64,000 nt of DNA from Enterovibrio sp051650965 (GTDB taxonomy: Bacteria > Pseudomonadota > Gammaproteobacteria > Enterobacterales > Vibrionaceae), in contig JBOFRL010000041.1 of NCBI GenBank assembly GCA_051650965.1, positions 47,173-111,172 on the forward strand, given 5' to 3'. Made by a program: the position numbers and the translations under genes. Position 1 is the first letter of the stretch; every line of letters begins with the position of its first letter. Shown here piece by piece: positions 53,350-61,625 of the stretch. The notes beneath the pieces are model-generated. The model worked only from the letters and a program-made list of their open reading frames with translations, ran no database searches and was not told the DNA's origin.

Positions 53350-54560
53350 TGGCTGCATTTGAATATAAGGCGCTGGATGCTAAAGGAAAAGCAACCAAAG
53401 GCATCATTGAAGCAGAAAATGCGCGTCATGCCCGCCAGCTCTTGAAAGAAAAAGCGCTGATCCCAACGGAAGTTAATCAGACCAAAGAAAAGCCGCAGGC
53501 AAAAGGTGGTGGCGGCTTTGCACGCGGGATCAGCACTAGCGAGCTGGCGCTGATTGCGCGTCAGCTGGCAACGCTCGTCCAAGCAAGCATGCCGCTTGAA
53601 GAATGTATCAAAGCGCTCGCTGAGCAGTCTGAGCAGCCGCGTCTAAAAACCATGCTTTCAAGCGTGCGCGCTAAGGTGGTTGAGGGTTACACGCTATCTG
53701 ACAGTCTTTCTGACTATCCGCATATTTTCGACAACCTGTTTCGCTCGATGGTCGCCGCCGGTGAAAAATCGGGGCACCTTGGCGTTGTACTTGAGCGTCT
53801 CGCCGATTATGTGGAAAACCGCGAACAGATCAAAAGTAAGCTGACGCAAGCGATGGTCTACCCTGCTGTTTTGACGGTTTCAGCTGTCGCCATCGTCTCA
53901 TTCTTGCTTGCCACCGTTGTACCTGACATCGTCGGCCAATTTTTGTCCACCGGTTCAAAATTGCCACGCATGACCGAAATTTTGTTAACCGTCAGTGAGT
54001 TTGTCACTGAATGGGGCTGGCTGGTTTTAGTCATCATTGTGGGCAGCATCGTTACCTTTAAATCGCTGCTCAAAAAAGAAGAGTATCGCCTGCGCTGGGA
54101 TAGAAAAATTCTCTCCATGCCCGTCGTTGGCAAGGTGGCGCGCGGCCTCAACACTTCGCGTTTCGCCAGAACGCTTTCAATTTGTACCTCAAGCGCCATT
54201 CCACTGCTGGATGGCATGAAAGTATCGGCCAACGTTATTGGCAACTCTTGGGTAAAAGCCAAAGTGTTGGAAGCGGCTGATCGCGTACGTGAAGGGACAA
54301 GTTTGCGCATCGCGCTAGATAATTCGAAGCTTTTTCCGCCAATGATGCTACACATGATAGCCAGTGGTGAAAAAAGTGGTGAGCTTGAGTCGATGCTGAC
54401 TCGCGCGGCCGATAACCAAGATCGTGATTTTGAATCGCAAATTAACATTGCGCTCGGGATCTTCACCCCGCTGCTGGTTGTGATGATGGCGGGAATAGTG
54501 CTGTTTATCGTTGTGGCAACGCTTATGCCAATCATTGAGCTCAATAATGTTATTCAATAA
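53349..54560 (+). CDS. gspF: Type II secretion inner-membrane protein GspF
   Basis: Platform protein with three membrane helices (about residues 170-192, 218-238, 372-395) and two homologous cytoplasmic domains containing the repeats GISTSELALIARQLATLVQASMP and 'RGLNTSRFARTLSICTSSAIP'. 403 residues, standard length. ATG overlaps the gspE stop by one base (TAATG). Confidence 0.96.
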   Translation: MAAFEYKALDAKGKATKGIIEAENARHARQLLKEKALIPTEVNQTKEKPQAKGGGGFARGISTSELALIARQLATLVQASMPLEECIKALAEQSEQPRLKTMLSSVRAKVVEGYTLSDSLSDYPHIFDNLFRSMVAAGEKSGHLGVVLERLADYVENREQIKSKLTQAMVYPAVLTVSAVAIVSFLLATVVPDIVGQFLSTGSKLPRMTEILLTVSEFVTEWGWLVLVIIVGSIVTFKSLLKKEEYRLRWDRKILSMPVVGKVARGLNTSRFARTLSICTSSAIPLLDGMKVSANVIGNSWVKAKVLEAADRVREGTSLRIALDNSKLFPPMMLHMIASGEKSGELESMLTRAADNQDRDFESQINIALGIFTPLLVVMMAGIVLFIVVATLMPIIELNNVIQ

Positions 54561-54721
54561 AAAAATTAATGCGTTACAAAGTAGTTGTGGAGTTTAAACT
54601 GGAGCTCAACTTGTTGCATTTAAAAGCAAGATAAAATGAATTTAGGGGCTATCCTTGTTGTCAACCATCAATGAATGGCTTTTTAGGTTAGTACAGCGGA
54701 AAACCGCACAAAGGAGAACAT

Positions 54722-55153
54722 ATGCAATATCGTCAAAAAGGTTTTACATTACTGGAAATCATGATTGTTATCGTGATTTTGGGGATCCTCGGCAGCATGG
54801 TTGTACCAAACTTGCTCGGCAACGTGGATAAGGCAGACCAACAAAAGGCGGTGAGCGACATCAGCTCTATCGAGCAAGCGCTTGATATGTATAAATTAGA
54901 TAACAAGCGATACCCATCAACCGACCAAGGCTTGCAAGCGCTTATCAGCAAACCTACCGGCGAGCCAGAGCCACGCGCCTATCGTGAAAACGGCTACATC
55001 AAACGCCTACCTATCGACCCTTGGGGCAACGAATATCAATACCTAAGCCCAGGTGAAAATGGCGTGATCGACATCTTCACACTCGGCGCCGATAACCAAG
55101 AAGGCGGCGAAGGTGCGAACAAAGATATCGGCAACTGGAACATGCAAAAGTAA
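54722..55153 (+). CDS. gspG: Major pseudopilin GspG
   Basis: Main subunit of the periplasmic pseudopilus. 143 residues. Prepilin peptide RQKG|FTLLEIMIVIVILGILG with Glu5, cleaved and methylated by the prepilin peptidase, which is not in this window. C-terminal calcium-site region around GADNQEGGEGANKDIGNW. Preceded by AAAGGAG after a 160-bp gap from gspF that may hold an extra promoter or processing site for high expression. Confidence 0.97.
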   Translation: MQYRQKGFTLLEIMIVIVILGILGSMVVPNLLGNVDKADQQKAVSDISSIEQALDMYKLDNKRYPSTDQGLQALISKPTGEPEPRAYRENGYIKRLPIDPWGNEYQYLSPGENGVIDIFTLGADNQEGGEGANKDIGNWNMQK

Positions 55154-55173
55154 TTTCACACTAGGATAATTAA

Positions 55174-55755
55174 TTGAAAATGAAGCGTAAGTTACAATCA
55201 GGTTTTACATTACTAGAAATACTTCTAGTTATTGTGCTGCTGTCCATGACGGCAGTGATGGTTGTACCTACGCTTCCTCAAGCGAGCAATGATGAGGCCA
55301 AGCAAGAGGCTGAGCGTTTTTATCAACTTATTCAGCTATGGAATGAACAGGCGCTACTGCTAAGTAAAACCATGGGAGTGCAAGTCGATAAAAATCGTTA
55401 CCGTTTGTTAGAGCTTATCGGCAATAACTGGCAAGAAGTCGAGAAAAAACGTGGCACTGCCACCAGCGTTTCGATTCCAAACAGTGTTGAGCTTGAGCTT
55501 GAAATGACAGCGATGGCCGTCGAGGATGAACTTTTTTCCAAAGAGAGCATTTTTGACGAAATGTTTACCGACGTAAAAATCGCTGAAACAGAAGAAGAGA
55601 AAAAAATCATTCCGCCACCTCAAATCGTTTTGATGGGTAGCGGTGAGATTTTGCCCTTCACCTTGACGTTTTTAGCAGAAGGGAAAGCGCTTTGGGAAGT
55701 CACCGGCAATGACATCGGATCATTTGAATTAAAATCTACCGATGAGGGCAGATAG
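55174..55755 (+). CDS. gspH: Minor pseudopilin GspH
   Basis: Tip-complex pseudopilin, 193 residues. Leader KLQSG|FTLLEILLVIVLLSMTAV. Start TTG at 55174 has AGGA seven bases upstream; ATG two codons later is the alternative. Middle region is acidic (ETEEEKKI). Stop overlaps the gspI start codon. Confidence 0.93.
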   Translation: MKMKRKLQSGFTLLEILLVIVLLSMTAVMVVPTLPQASNDEAKQEAERFYQLIQLWNEQALLLSKTMGVQVDKNRYRLLELIGNNWQEVEKKRGTATSVSIPNSVELELEMTAMAVEDELFSKESIFDEMFTDVKIAETEEEKKIIPPPQIVLMGSGEILPFTLTFLAEGKALWEVTGNDIGSFELKSTDEGR

Positions 55756-56114
55756 TGAAACAGCGCGGCTTTACACTGATCGAAATTATGATTGCTTTGG
55801 CCATTTTTTCTGTATCGGCGATGGCGGTTCTTAATTCAACTGGCCAAAATATCAATAGCTTAGCTGCACTAGAAAAGAAAACCTTTGCCGCGATGGTGGC
55901 TGATAATCAGCTCGCTTTACTGCTGATCGCAGGCGCCCCCGAATCTGAGCGCAGCGGCAAAACTAACATGGCAGATCAAGAGTGGCACTGGACCGTCAAG
56001 CCCGTCGCTACCGCAACAGGAATGTTAAGAGCCGTGGATGTTATCGTTTGGGAAAGTGATAAAAAAAGCAGCCAACTTGCTTCGGTGAGGACTTATGTCT
56101 CAACGAAAAAATAA
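55755..56114 (+). CDS. gspI: Minor pseudopilin GspI
   Basis: 119-residue tip pseudopilin; leader KQRG|FTLIEIMIALAIFSVSAMAVL. GTG start overlaps the end of gspH; GAGGGC lies upstream. Shows 'NTGQN'-like and 'EWHWTVKP' segments typical for GspI. Overlaps gspJ by 20 bp. Confidence 0.94.
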   Translation: MKQRGFTLIEIMIALAIFSVSAMAVLNSTGQNINSLAALEKKTFAAMVADNQLALLLIAGAPESERSGKTNMADQEWHWTVKPVATATGMLRAVDVIVWESDKKSSQLASVRTYVSTKK

Positions 56115-56766
56115 TCTGCCCAGCAGGCGCAAACTGAGCGGTTTTACCCTCATTGAGGTGCTGCTGGCACTTGGCATTTTTTCAAGCCTAACGCTTTCGG
56201 CTAACCAAGTACTTAACAATGTGCTTAACAGCAACGAGCAATCTGAAATTGTCGGCAACGCACTCAAAGAGTTACAACGCACATTATTTATTATGGATAG
56301 CGATTTTCGCCAGCTCGCAGCAAGGCCTTATCGCAACGCAGGTCAGCAACTGCCAGAGCAGCTTCTTGAGTTAGGTGACGGCATTATCGACTCGCAAGGC
56401 TACGGCGTGCGCTTTGTGCGCGGCGGCTGGATCAACCCGCAGCAAATTTTCGCGCGCGGCGAAATGGTCAAAGTCGGCTATCGCCTGCAAGATCAAAAAT
56501 TGGAGCGGCTACGCTGGACTCATCCTGATAGCGGCAACGCCACCGAGCCTGCGGTAATGACCATGCTCAATGGCGTTGAAGAGCTCAGATTTGAAATTTC
56601 TAACGATGGCACAAGCTGGCAACGCACTTGGGATAAGCCGTTAGAAGTCCCCAAGGCGCTAAAAGTCATTTTTAAAAGTCAGCGTTATGGTGAAATTGAG
56701 AGAATTTACCTTTTGCCAGCGCAAAAAGTCGTAGCGTCAGAGGAAGATAGTGACAAAAAATCATAA
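56095..56766 (+). CDS. gspJ: Minor pseudopilin GspJ
   Basis: 223-residue tip pseudopilin; leader KLSG|FTLIEVLLALGIFSSLTL, followed by the GspJ pattern 'ALKELQRTLFIMDSDFRQLAARPYRN'. ATG at 56095 behind GTGAGG. Overlaps gspK by 17 bp. Confidence 0.95.
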   Translation: MSQRKNNLPSRRKLSGFTLIEVLLALGIFSSLTLSANQVLNNVLNSNEQSEIVGNALKELQRTLFIMDSDFRQLAARPYRNAGQQLPEQLLELGDGIIDSQGYGVRFVRGGWINPQQIFARGEMVKVGYRLQDQKLERLRWTHPDSGNATEPAVMTMLNGVEELRFEISNDGTSWQRTWDKPLEVPKALKVIFKSQRYGEIERIYLLPAQKVVASEEDSDKKS

Positions 56767-57793
56767 TGTCAGACCTTACAAGAGGCATCAGCACGGTGTC
56801 GCGCTGCTTATCGTTATGCTGATCATGGCGTTAATGACGGGGCTTGCGGCAACCATGGCTAGCCGCATGTTTGTCAACTTTAACCGTGTTGAAAGCCAGC
56901 TAAATTATCAGCAGGCGTATTGGTTTGCCTTATCGATTGAAGAGCTTGCCAAATTTGGCATTCAAGACAGTTTTAGCAATGACGATCCTGTGACGCTTAG
57001 CCAGCCTTGGGCGGTGCGCGATGAGGTTTATCCGTTGGATCAGGGCGAAGCAATTGGCAGCGTCTATGATCAACAGGCCTGTTTTAATCTCAACGCGTTC
57101 TATAAGAGCCAAGCGTCGTCAAACAGTAATGAAAATCCGATCTTAGTGACAATTTTACAGCGGCTTATCGAGTCGCAAGGCGTTGAGAGCACTGAAGCTG
57201 AAATCGCGGCGACCTCGACATGGGAATTTATCGATAAAAACAACAACGTACAATCGACAGCCGGCGTAGAAGACAGCGAATATGAATCACGCACGCCGCC
57301 TTATGTGACCGCTAACGGTTATCTGTCTGATGTTTCAGAGTGGCGCTCAATTTATGGGGTTTCCCAGCAAACTTACCAAAAAGTCGCACCTTTTTTGTGC
57401 GCGCTGCCAACAAACGATCTAAAAGTTAATATCAATACTGTTGAAGGAAAAGATGCGCCATTACTTGCGGCCATACTACATCCTTATTTAACTGAAGAAA
57501 AAGCTTTTGAAATCATATCTAACCGAGAGCCGGTTAACGGTTATCGTGATGTGAACAGCTTTTTTGCAGAGCCCGGCTTTGTGGAATTTAGCCAACAAAA
57601 TCGAGAGCTGTTGCAAAGTTTTTTTGATATCAAAAGCCGCTATTTTGAAGTGGATGCAACCATTACGCTAGATGAGAGCAGTTTGCGCATACGCAGCCTA
57701 CTGCACCGTGATGATAAAGGGAAGGTGAGCATTGTGCGTCGCCGCTTTGGAGGAACGAGTGAGCGAAATATTAGCAATACGACTGAACAATGA
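56750..57793 (+). CDS. gspK: Minor pseudopilin GspK
   Basis: Large pseudopilin at the tip of the pseudopilus, 347 residues. Leader KRHQHG|VALLIVMLIMALMTGLAA lacks Glu5, as usual for GspK. Large inserted helical domain (~110-280), SAM-like segments (EKAFEIISNREPVNGYRDVNSFF). GTG start behind GAGGAAG. Overlaps gspL by 35 bp. Confidence 0.95.
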   Translation: MTKNHNVRPYKRHQHGVALLIVMLIMALMTGLAATMASRMFVNFNRVESQLNYQQAYWFALSIEELAKFGIQDSFSNDDPVTLSQPWAVRDEVYPLDQGEAIGSVYDQQACFNLNAFYKSQASSNSNENPILVTILQRLIESQGVESTEAEIAATSTWEFIDKNNNVQSTAGVEDSEYESRTPPYVTANGYLSDVSEWRSIYGVSQQTYQKVAPFLCALPTNDLKVNINTVEGKDAPLLAAILHPYLTEEKAFEIISNREPVNGYRDVNSFFAEPGFVEFSQQNRELLQSFFDIKSRYFEVDATITLDESSLRIRSLLHRDDKGKVSIVRRRFGGTSERNISNTTEQ

Positions 57794-58955
57794 TCCTGAT
57801 GAATCAATTCCTTGGCTCGTGTGGTCTCCGGCCCAGCAAGAAATTATCGCATCGGGAGATACTGAACATCTCACAAAGCTAACTAGCTACGCAAAAGATC
57901 GCGAAGTTCTTATTATTGCAGACAGCAGTGCGATGACTTTGACTGAAGTTGCCATTCCGCCAGGGAGTGAAAGGCAACTCGAAAACGTCTTGCCCTTTTT
58001 GCTTGAAGACGAGCTGGCGCAAGATGTTTCGCACACCCACATTGCATTGCTAGATAAAAGCCATGGGATGGCCAAAGTTGCGATCATTGAGCATAAAATC
58101 ATGCAAGGCTGGCTGGCCGCGTTGACGCAGGCGGATCTTACTCCTAAAGCGATTTTGCCAGATTGCCTGTGCTTGCCCGAAAATGAAGGGCAGTTTACCG
58201 CCGCGCAGCTGCACAACCGTTGGATCATCCGCACTGCGCATGCCCAAGGTTTCGCTGCCGAAGAGTCGCTGCTGCCGATCATCTTTAAAAGCTTGCAAGA
58301 TCTAAACGAAGGCGAGCTTCCTGAAGTGATAAGTTACAGCGGCAAGCCGGCGCAAGATGCCGAGAATTGGCAGCTCGCCCCTGAAGAGCTGGTTATGGAA
58401 GTGTTGACTCGCGGCGCAATGACTAGCCCGTTTAACTTGCTAAGTGGCCGCTATCGCCCAAGCAATCAATACCTTAAGTACATTCGCTACTGGCGCAACG
58501 TCGGCATTGCCGCGCTGGTTCTTTTCACCGTGCTGGTCATTGAGCAAAGCATCAATATTTTTCGCCTAGAAAAACAAGTGAAAGAGCTCAATCAGCAGAC
58601 CATGCAGATGACAAAAGCCGCTTTGCCGAATGTGAAACGCTTTCCTACCACCAGCTACTTAAAACGCGCGCTGGATACTGAGGTAGAATCGCTGTCCGGC
58701 TCGGGCGATAAAAGTGGCATGTTGGTTTGGCTTGCTAACGTTGGGCCATTATTGCAGCAATCGCCGAACATCACGCTAAACACAATCAAGTTTGAGTATG
58801 CTAAAAATGAATTTAGCTTCAATGCTCAAGGTAAAGATTTTGCCGATTTTGAAAAACTGCGCAGCCTGTTTTCTGCAAAATTCAAAACTAACTTAGGCCA
58901 GCTCAACCGCGCAGAAGACAAAGTGACCGGCGCGTTTGTCCTCACCAAGGAGTAG
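57759..58955 (+). CDS. gspL: Type II secretion protein GspL
   Basis: Bitopic inner-membrane protein that recruits GspE. Start GTG at 57759 with GGAGGAAC just upstream; 398 residues. Cytoplasmic actin-like domain (1-245; PWLVWSP, LPFLLEDELAQDV), membrane helix (~247-267), periplasmic ferredoxin-like domain. Followed by gspM after 2 bp. Confidence 0.93.
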   Translation: MSEILAIRLNNDPDESIPWLVWSPAQQEIIASGDTEHLTKLTSYAKDREVLIIADSSAMTLTEVAIPPGSERQLENVLPFLLEDELAQDVSHTHIALLDKSHGMAKVAIIEHKIMQGWLAALTQADLTPKAILPDCLCLPENEGQFTAAQLHNRWIIRTAHAQGFAAEESLLPIIFKSLQDLNEGELPEVISYSGKPAQDAENWQLAPEELVMEVLTRGAMTSPFNLLSGRYRPSNQYLKYIRYWRNVGIAALVLFTVLVIEQSINIFRLEKQVKELNQQTMQMTKAALPNVKRFPTTSYLKRALDTEVESLSGSGDKSGMLVWLANVGPLLQQSPNITLNTIKFEYAKNEFSFNAQGKDFADFEKLRSLFSAKFKTNLGQLNRAEDKVTGAFVLTKE

Positions 58956-58957
58956 TC

Positions 58958-59440
58958 ATGGAAAATATTTTAACTTTTTGGCGGGCGCGTTCGCAGCAAG
59001 AGCAGCGCGGCATGATGGTCGGCGCAGTGGTGCTGATTGTCTGCATTTTTTACTTTGGCCTGATAAGCCCGCTTTATTCGCGCGCAAATCTGGCGAAAAG
59101 TAACTTGGCCATTGAGCAGGAATTAAACAGTTTTGTTGCCGATAAAGCCGAGCAGATCAAAATGCTTAAGCGCACCTCAAACTCAACTGTTAACAAAAAT
59201 GTCCCAATCAATCAGGCTGTTACTGAGACGTCCAGCCGCTATAAAATTGAAATTGACAAATTGCAGTCCAATAAAGAAGATTTGGACGTGCAGCTCAAGC
59301 CCACGTCATTCACCCGCTTATTGCAATGGCTTGATGAGCTCGAGAAAAAATATGCTATTCATCCGAAGCTAATTGAATTAAACAAAACTGATGTATCTGG
59401 TATGGTAGAGGTCCGAAAGTTACAGCTAAGCCGAGAATAA
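58958..59440 (+). CDS. gspM: Type II secretion protein GspM
   Basis: 160-residue partner of GspL. N-terminal 'FWRARSQQEQRGMMVGAVV' with a membrane helix (~18-38), then a periplasmic coiled coil and ferredoxin-like domain. AAGGAG precedes ATG. Confidence 0.92.
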   Translation: MENILTFWRARSQQEQRGMMVGAVVLIVCIFYFGLISPLYSRANLAKSNLAIEQELNSFVADKAEQIKMLKRTSNSTVNKNVPINQAVTETSSRYKIEIDKLQSNKEDLDVQLKPTSFTRLLQWLDELEKKYAIHPKLIELNKTDVSGMVEVRKLQLSRE

Positions 59441-59441
59441 A

Positions 59442-60182
59442 ATGAAGTTTGCGCTACTAGCACTGCTACTAGTTGTTTTTGTTGTCAGTGCTATTGCCCA
59501 CGTTCCCGCCCATTTTGTGATAGAAAAGCTCCCGCAATCCCCCCTGCTCTCTTTAGGCCGCAGCGACGGCACGCTGTGGAACGGCGCGGTGCACGATGTG
59601 CGCTGGAAAGGGATCAAGCTTGGCAAGCTCAGCTGGGAACTCAATTCGCTAAAACTTTTGCTCGGCAAACTTGAACTCGACGTCAAATTAGCCGGCGACA
59701 ATCAGCTGCAAGCGCAAGGCGCCATTGGTATCGGATTGACTGGGCGCTACCTTCTTGATTTTGATGGAAAACTGCCAAGCTCGTTCATTGACAGCTTAGT
59801 GCGATACCCTTTTCCTATCCACAGCAGCGGCCTGATCTCAGCGCAAATTCCATACTACCGCTTTAGCAATTTATGGTGCGACGAGCTTTCCGGCGATTTA
59901 CGCTGGAGCGACGCCAACATCCAATTTCCGCTTGGCGCGCTCAAGGTTGACACCGCCAACGCAAAATTATCTTGCGATAATAAAAGCGTAAAAATGAGCC
60001 TGTCCAGCAACTCTGCCGCCGTGCAAAGCGATATCGATTTCTCCTTCGCGCCAAACGGCCGCTATAAAATTTTTGGCAAGGTAAAACCTGGCAGCGAAAT
60101 GCCCGCCGATCTCAAAAGACAGTTTGGATGGCTTGGCAGACCGAACGTAAGTGGTCAATATTTAATTAACTTTAACGGCTAA
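59442..60182 (+). CDS. gspN: Type II secretion protein GspN
   Basis: 246-residue bitopic protein present only in some type II systems; N-terminal membrane helix (residues 1-20), then a beta-rich periplasmic domain with SLGRSDGTLWNGAVHDVRWKG and GRYLLDFDGKLPSS. Its role is not essential in several species. Last gene of the operon; no strong terminator seen behind it. Confidence 0.9.
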   Translation: MKFALLALLLVVFVVSAIAHVPAHFVIEKLPQSPLLSLGRSDGTLWNGAVHDVRWKGIKLGKLSWELNSLKLLLGKLELDVKLAGDNQLQAQGAIGIGLTGRYLLDFDGKLPSSFIDSLVRYPFPIHSSGLISAQIPYYRFSNLWCDELSGDLRWSDANIQFPLGALKVDTANAKLSCDNKSVKMSLSSNSAAVQSDIDFSFAPNGRYKIFGKVKPGSEMPADLKRQFGWLGRPNVSGQYLINFNG

Positions 60183-60294
60183 TGCTGAGCAAAAGTACAA
60201 GGCACAAAATAGTAAAAACCTAACCTTGCTCTCATTCAAGCAGGCAGCAAATGCTAGTAGTTAGCTGAATTTAGCGCTAAAAATCGGTATATTA

Positions 60295-60948
60295 ATGCCA
60301 TTATCATCAACTAAGCGACTATTTGTGGGCATTCGAGCAGAACAAAAGGCTAAAACCCGCCATTCATTGATATCGGCAGCATTCGCCCAGCTCAGCGCAG
60401 AGCGAAGTTTCTCAAGCTTAAGTTTGCGCGAAGTCGCGCGCGAAGCGGGGATCGCACCAACCTCTTTTTATCGTCATTTTCGCGACATGGATGAACTTGG
60501 ATTGACCATGGTTGATGAAGGCGGCCTGCTTTTACGCCAGCTCATGCGCCAAGCGCGCCTGCGAATTGCAGAGCAAGGCAGCGTCATTCGCACTTCGGTC
60601 GAAACGTTTATGGAATTTATCGACTCCAGCCCTAACGTTTTTCGTCTGTTGCTGCGCGAACGCTCCGGAACCTCAGCGGCGTTTCGTACCGCGGTTGCGC
60701 GCGAAATTGACCATTTTGTTGCTGAGCTGTGTGAATATTTCCAAGAAAGATCAGGGCTTAGCGCAGAAGATGCCTACAGCCAAGCGCAAGCTTGTGTCAC
60801 TTTAGTATTTAGCTCAGGCGCAGAGGCTTTAGATCTTGTGAACGAAACGGATCGCATTTTATTAGCTAACCGGCTGATATTTCAGCTAAGAATGCTAGAA
60901 AAAGGGATGCGAGCCTATCAAAAAGAACGTGAACAGCAATTACTATAG
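60295..60948 (+). CDS. fabR: Fatty-acid biosynthesis repressor FabR
   Basis: TetR-family repressor that senses the ratio of unsaturated to saturated acyl chains and controls fabA and fabB. 217 residues from ATG 60295; GTG at 60325 (VGIRAEQKAKTR) agrees better with the E. coli start. The DNA-binding part SLREVAREAGIAPTSFYRHFRDMDELGLTMVDE is almost identical to FabR; LLLRERSGTSAAFR follows. Cotranscribed with yijD (ATG 9 bp after stop), as in enterobacteria. Confidence 0.94.
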   Translation: MPLSSTKRLFVGIRAEQKAKTRHSLISAAFAQLSAERSFSSLSLREVAREAGIAPTSFYRHFRDMDELGLTMVDEGGLLLRQLMRQARLRIAEQGSVIRTSVETFMEFIDSSPNVFRLLLRERSGTSAAFRTAVAREIDHFVAELCEYFQERSGLSAEDAYSQAQACVTLVFSSGAEALDLVNETDRILLANRLIFQLRMLEKGMRAYQKEREQQLL

Positions 60949-60956
60949 GTAACATT

Positions 60957-61319
60957 ATGACTCAGCATTTTTCTTCAGAACGCAAATCTCTACTGCTCGC
61001 TGCTGTCTGTGGTGCAAGTTTTTGTGCATCTTGGGCGGGAATTTTCATCAGCACCGTCTCTTTTTCCCTTTTTCCACTGATCTCACTACTGCTCGCGGCC
61101 TCTGCGCTTTATGAGCGGCACAAACAAAGCTCGCTGCTCGACAGCTTGCCGCTTTTGTTGTCCTGCTTTTTAGTCGGCATCTTTGGTCACTCGGCTTTTA
61201 TCCGCATGGAGCAGCCTGAGCTTGGCAGCAACTTCATCTCCATTATGGCGACGATGGGGCTAACAATTTGGATCTACTACAAAACCACCTCTAACAGCTC
61301 CTCCTCTGACTCTCAGTAA
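60957..61319 (+). CDS. yijD: YijD family (DUF1422) inner-membrane protein
   Basis: 120-residue membrane protein with about four hydrophobic segments (residues 12-32, 34-50, 62-80, 93-108). Pattern and position directly after fabR fit YijD. Function unknown. Ends in a polar Ser-rich tail (SNSSSSDSQ). Confidence 0.85.
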   Translation: MTQHFSSERKSLLLAAVCGASFCASWAGIFISTVSFSLFPLISLLLAASALYERHKQSSLLDSLPLLLSCFLVGIFGHSAFIRMEQPELGSNFISIMATMGLTIWIYYKTTSNSSSSDSQ

Positions 61320-61323
61320 AGGT

Positions 61324-61350
61324 GAAGGAGCAGCTGCTCCTTCATTGTTT
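61324..61350 (+). terminator. Terminator of fabR-yijD
   Basis: Perfect 20-bp palindrome with half-site GAAGGAGCAG (61324-61343) begins 5 bp after the yijD stop, followed by a T-rich stretch (ATTGTTTT). Confidence 0.7.
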
Positions 61351-61625
61351 TAAGCGCCCCCAGTCCGCTTTCTGCTCGCAGCCCTTTGCGCACATTCGCC
61401 TGCGCGTCGTTCACGCTTTTTTGCAAATTTTCCACATGATTTTTATCCAAATATGCAACTTTTGATAATGCGCCAAATTTCACAACATTTAACTTTAAAG
61501 TGATTGATTTTATAGGCAGAAGGTGAAATTCTGCCTGCAGTTCCACCCCTAAATACCAATTAAAAAAACGCCATTACTCATTAAAAGAACATTTAACGAA
61601 CTCAACTTAGAGATGGAGTTACTTA

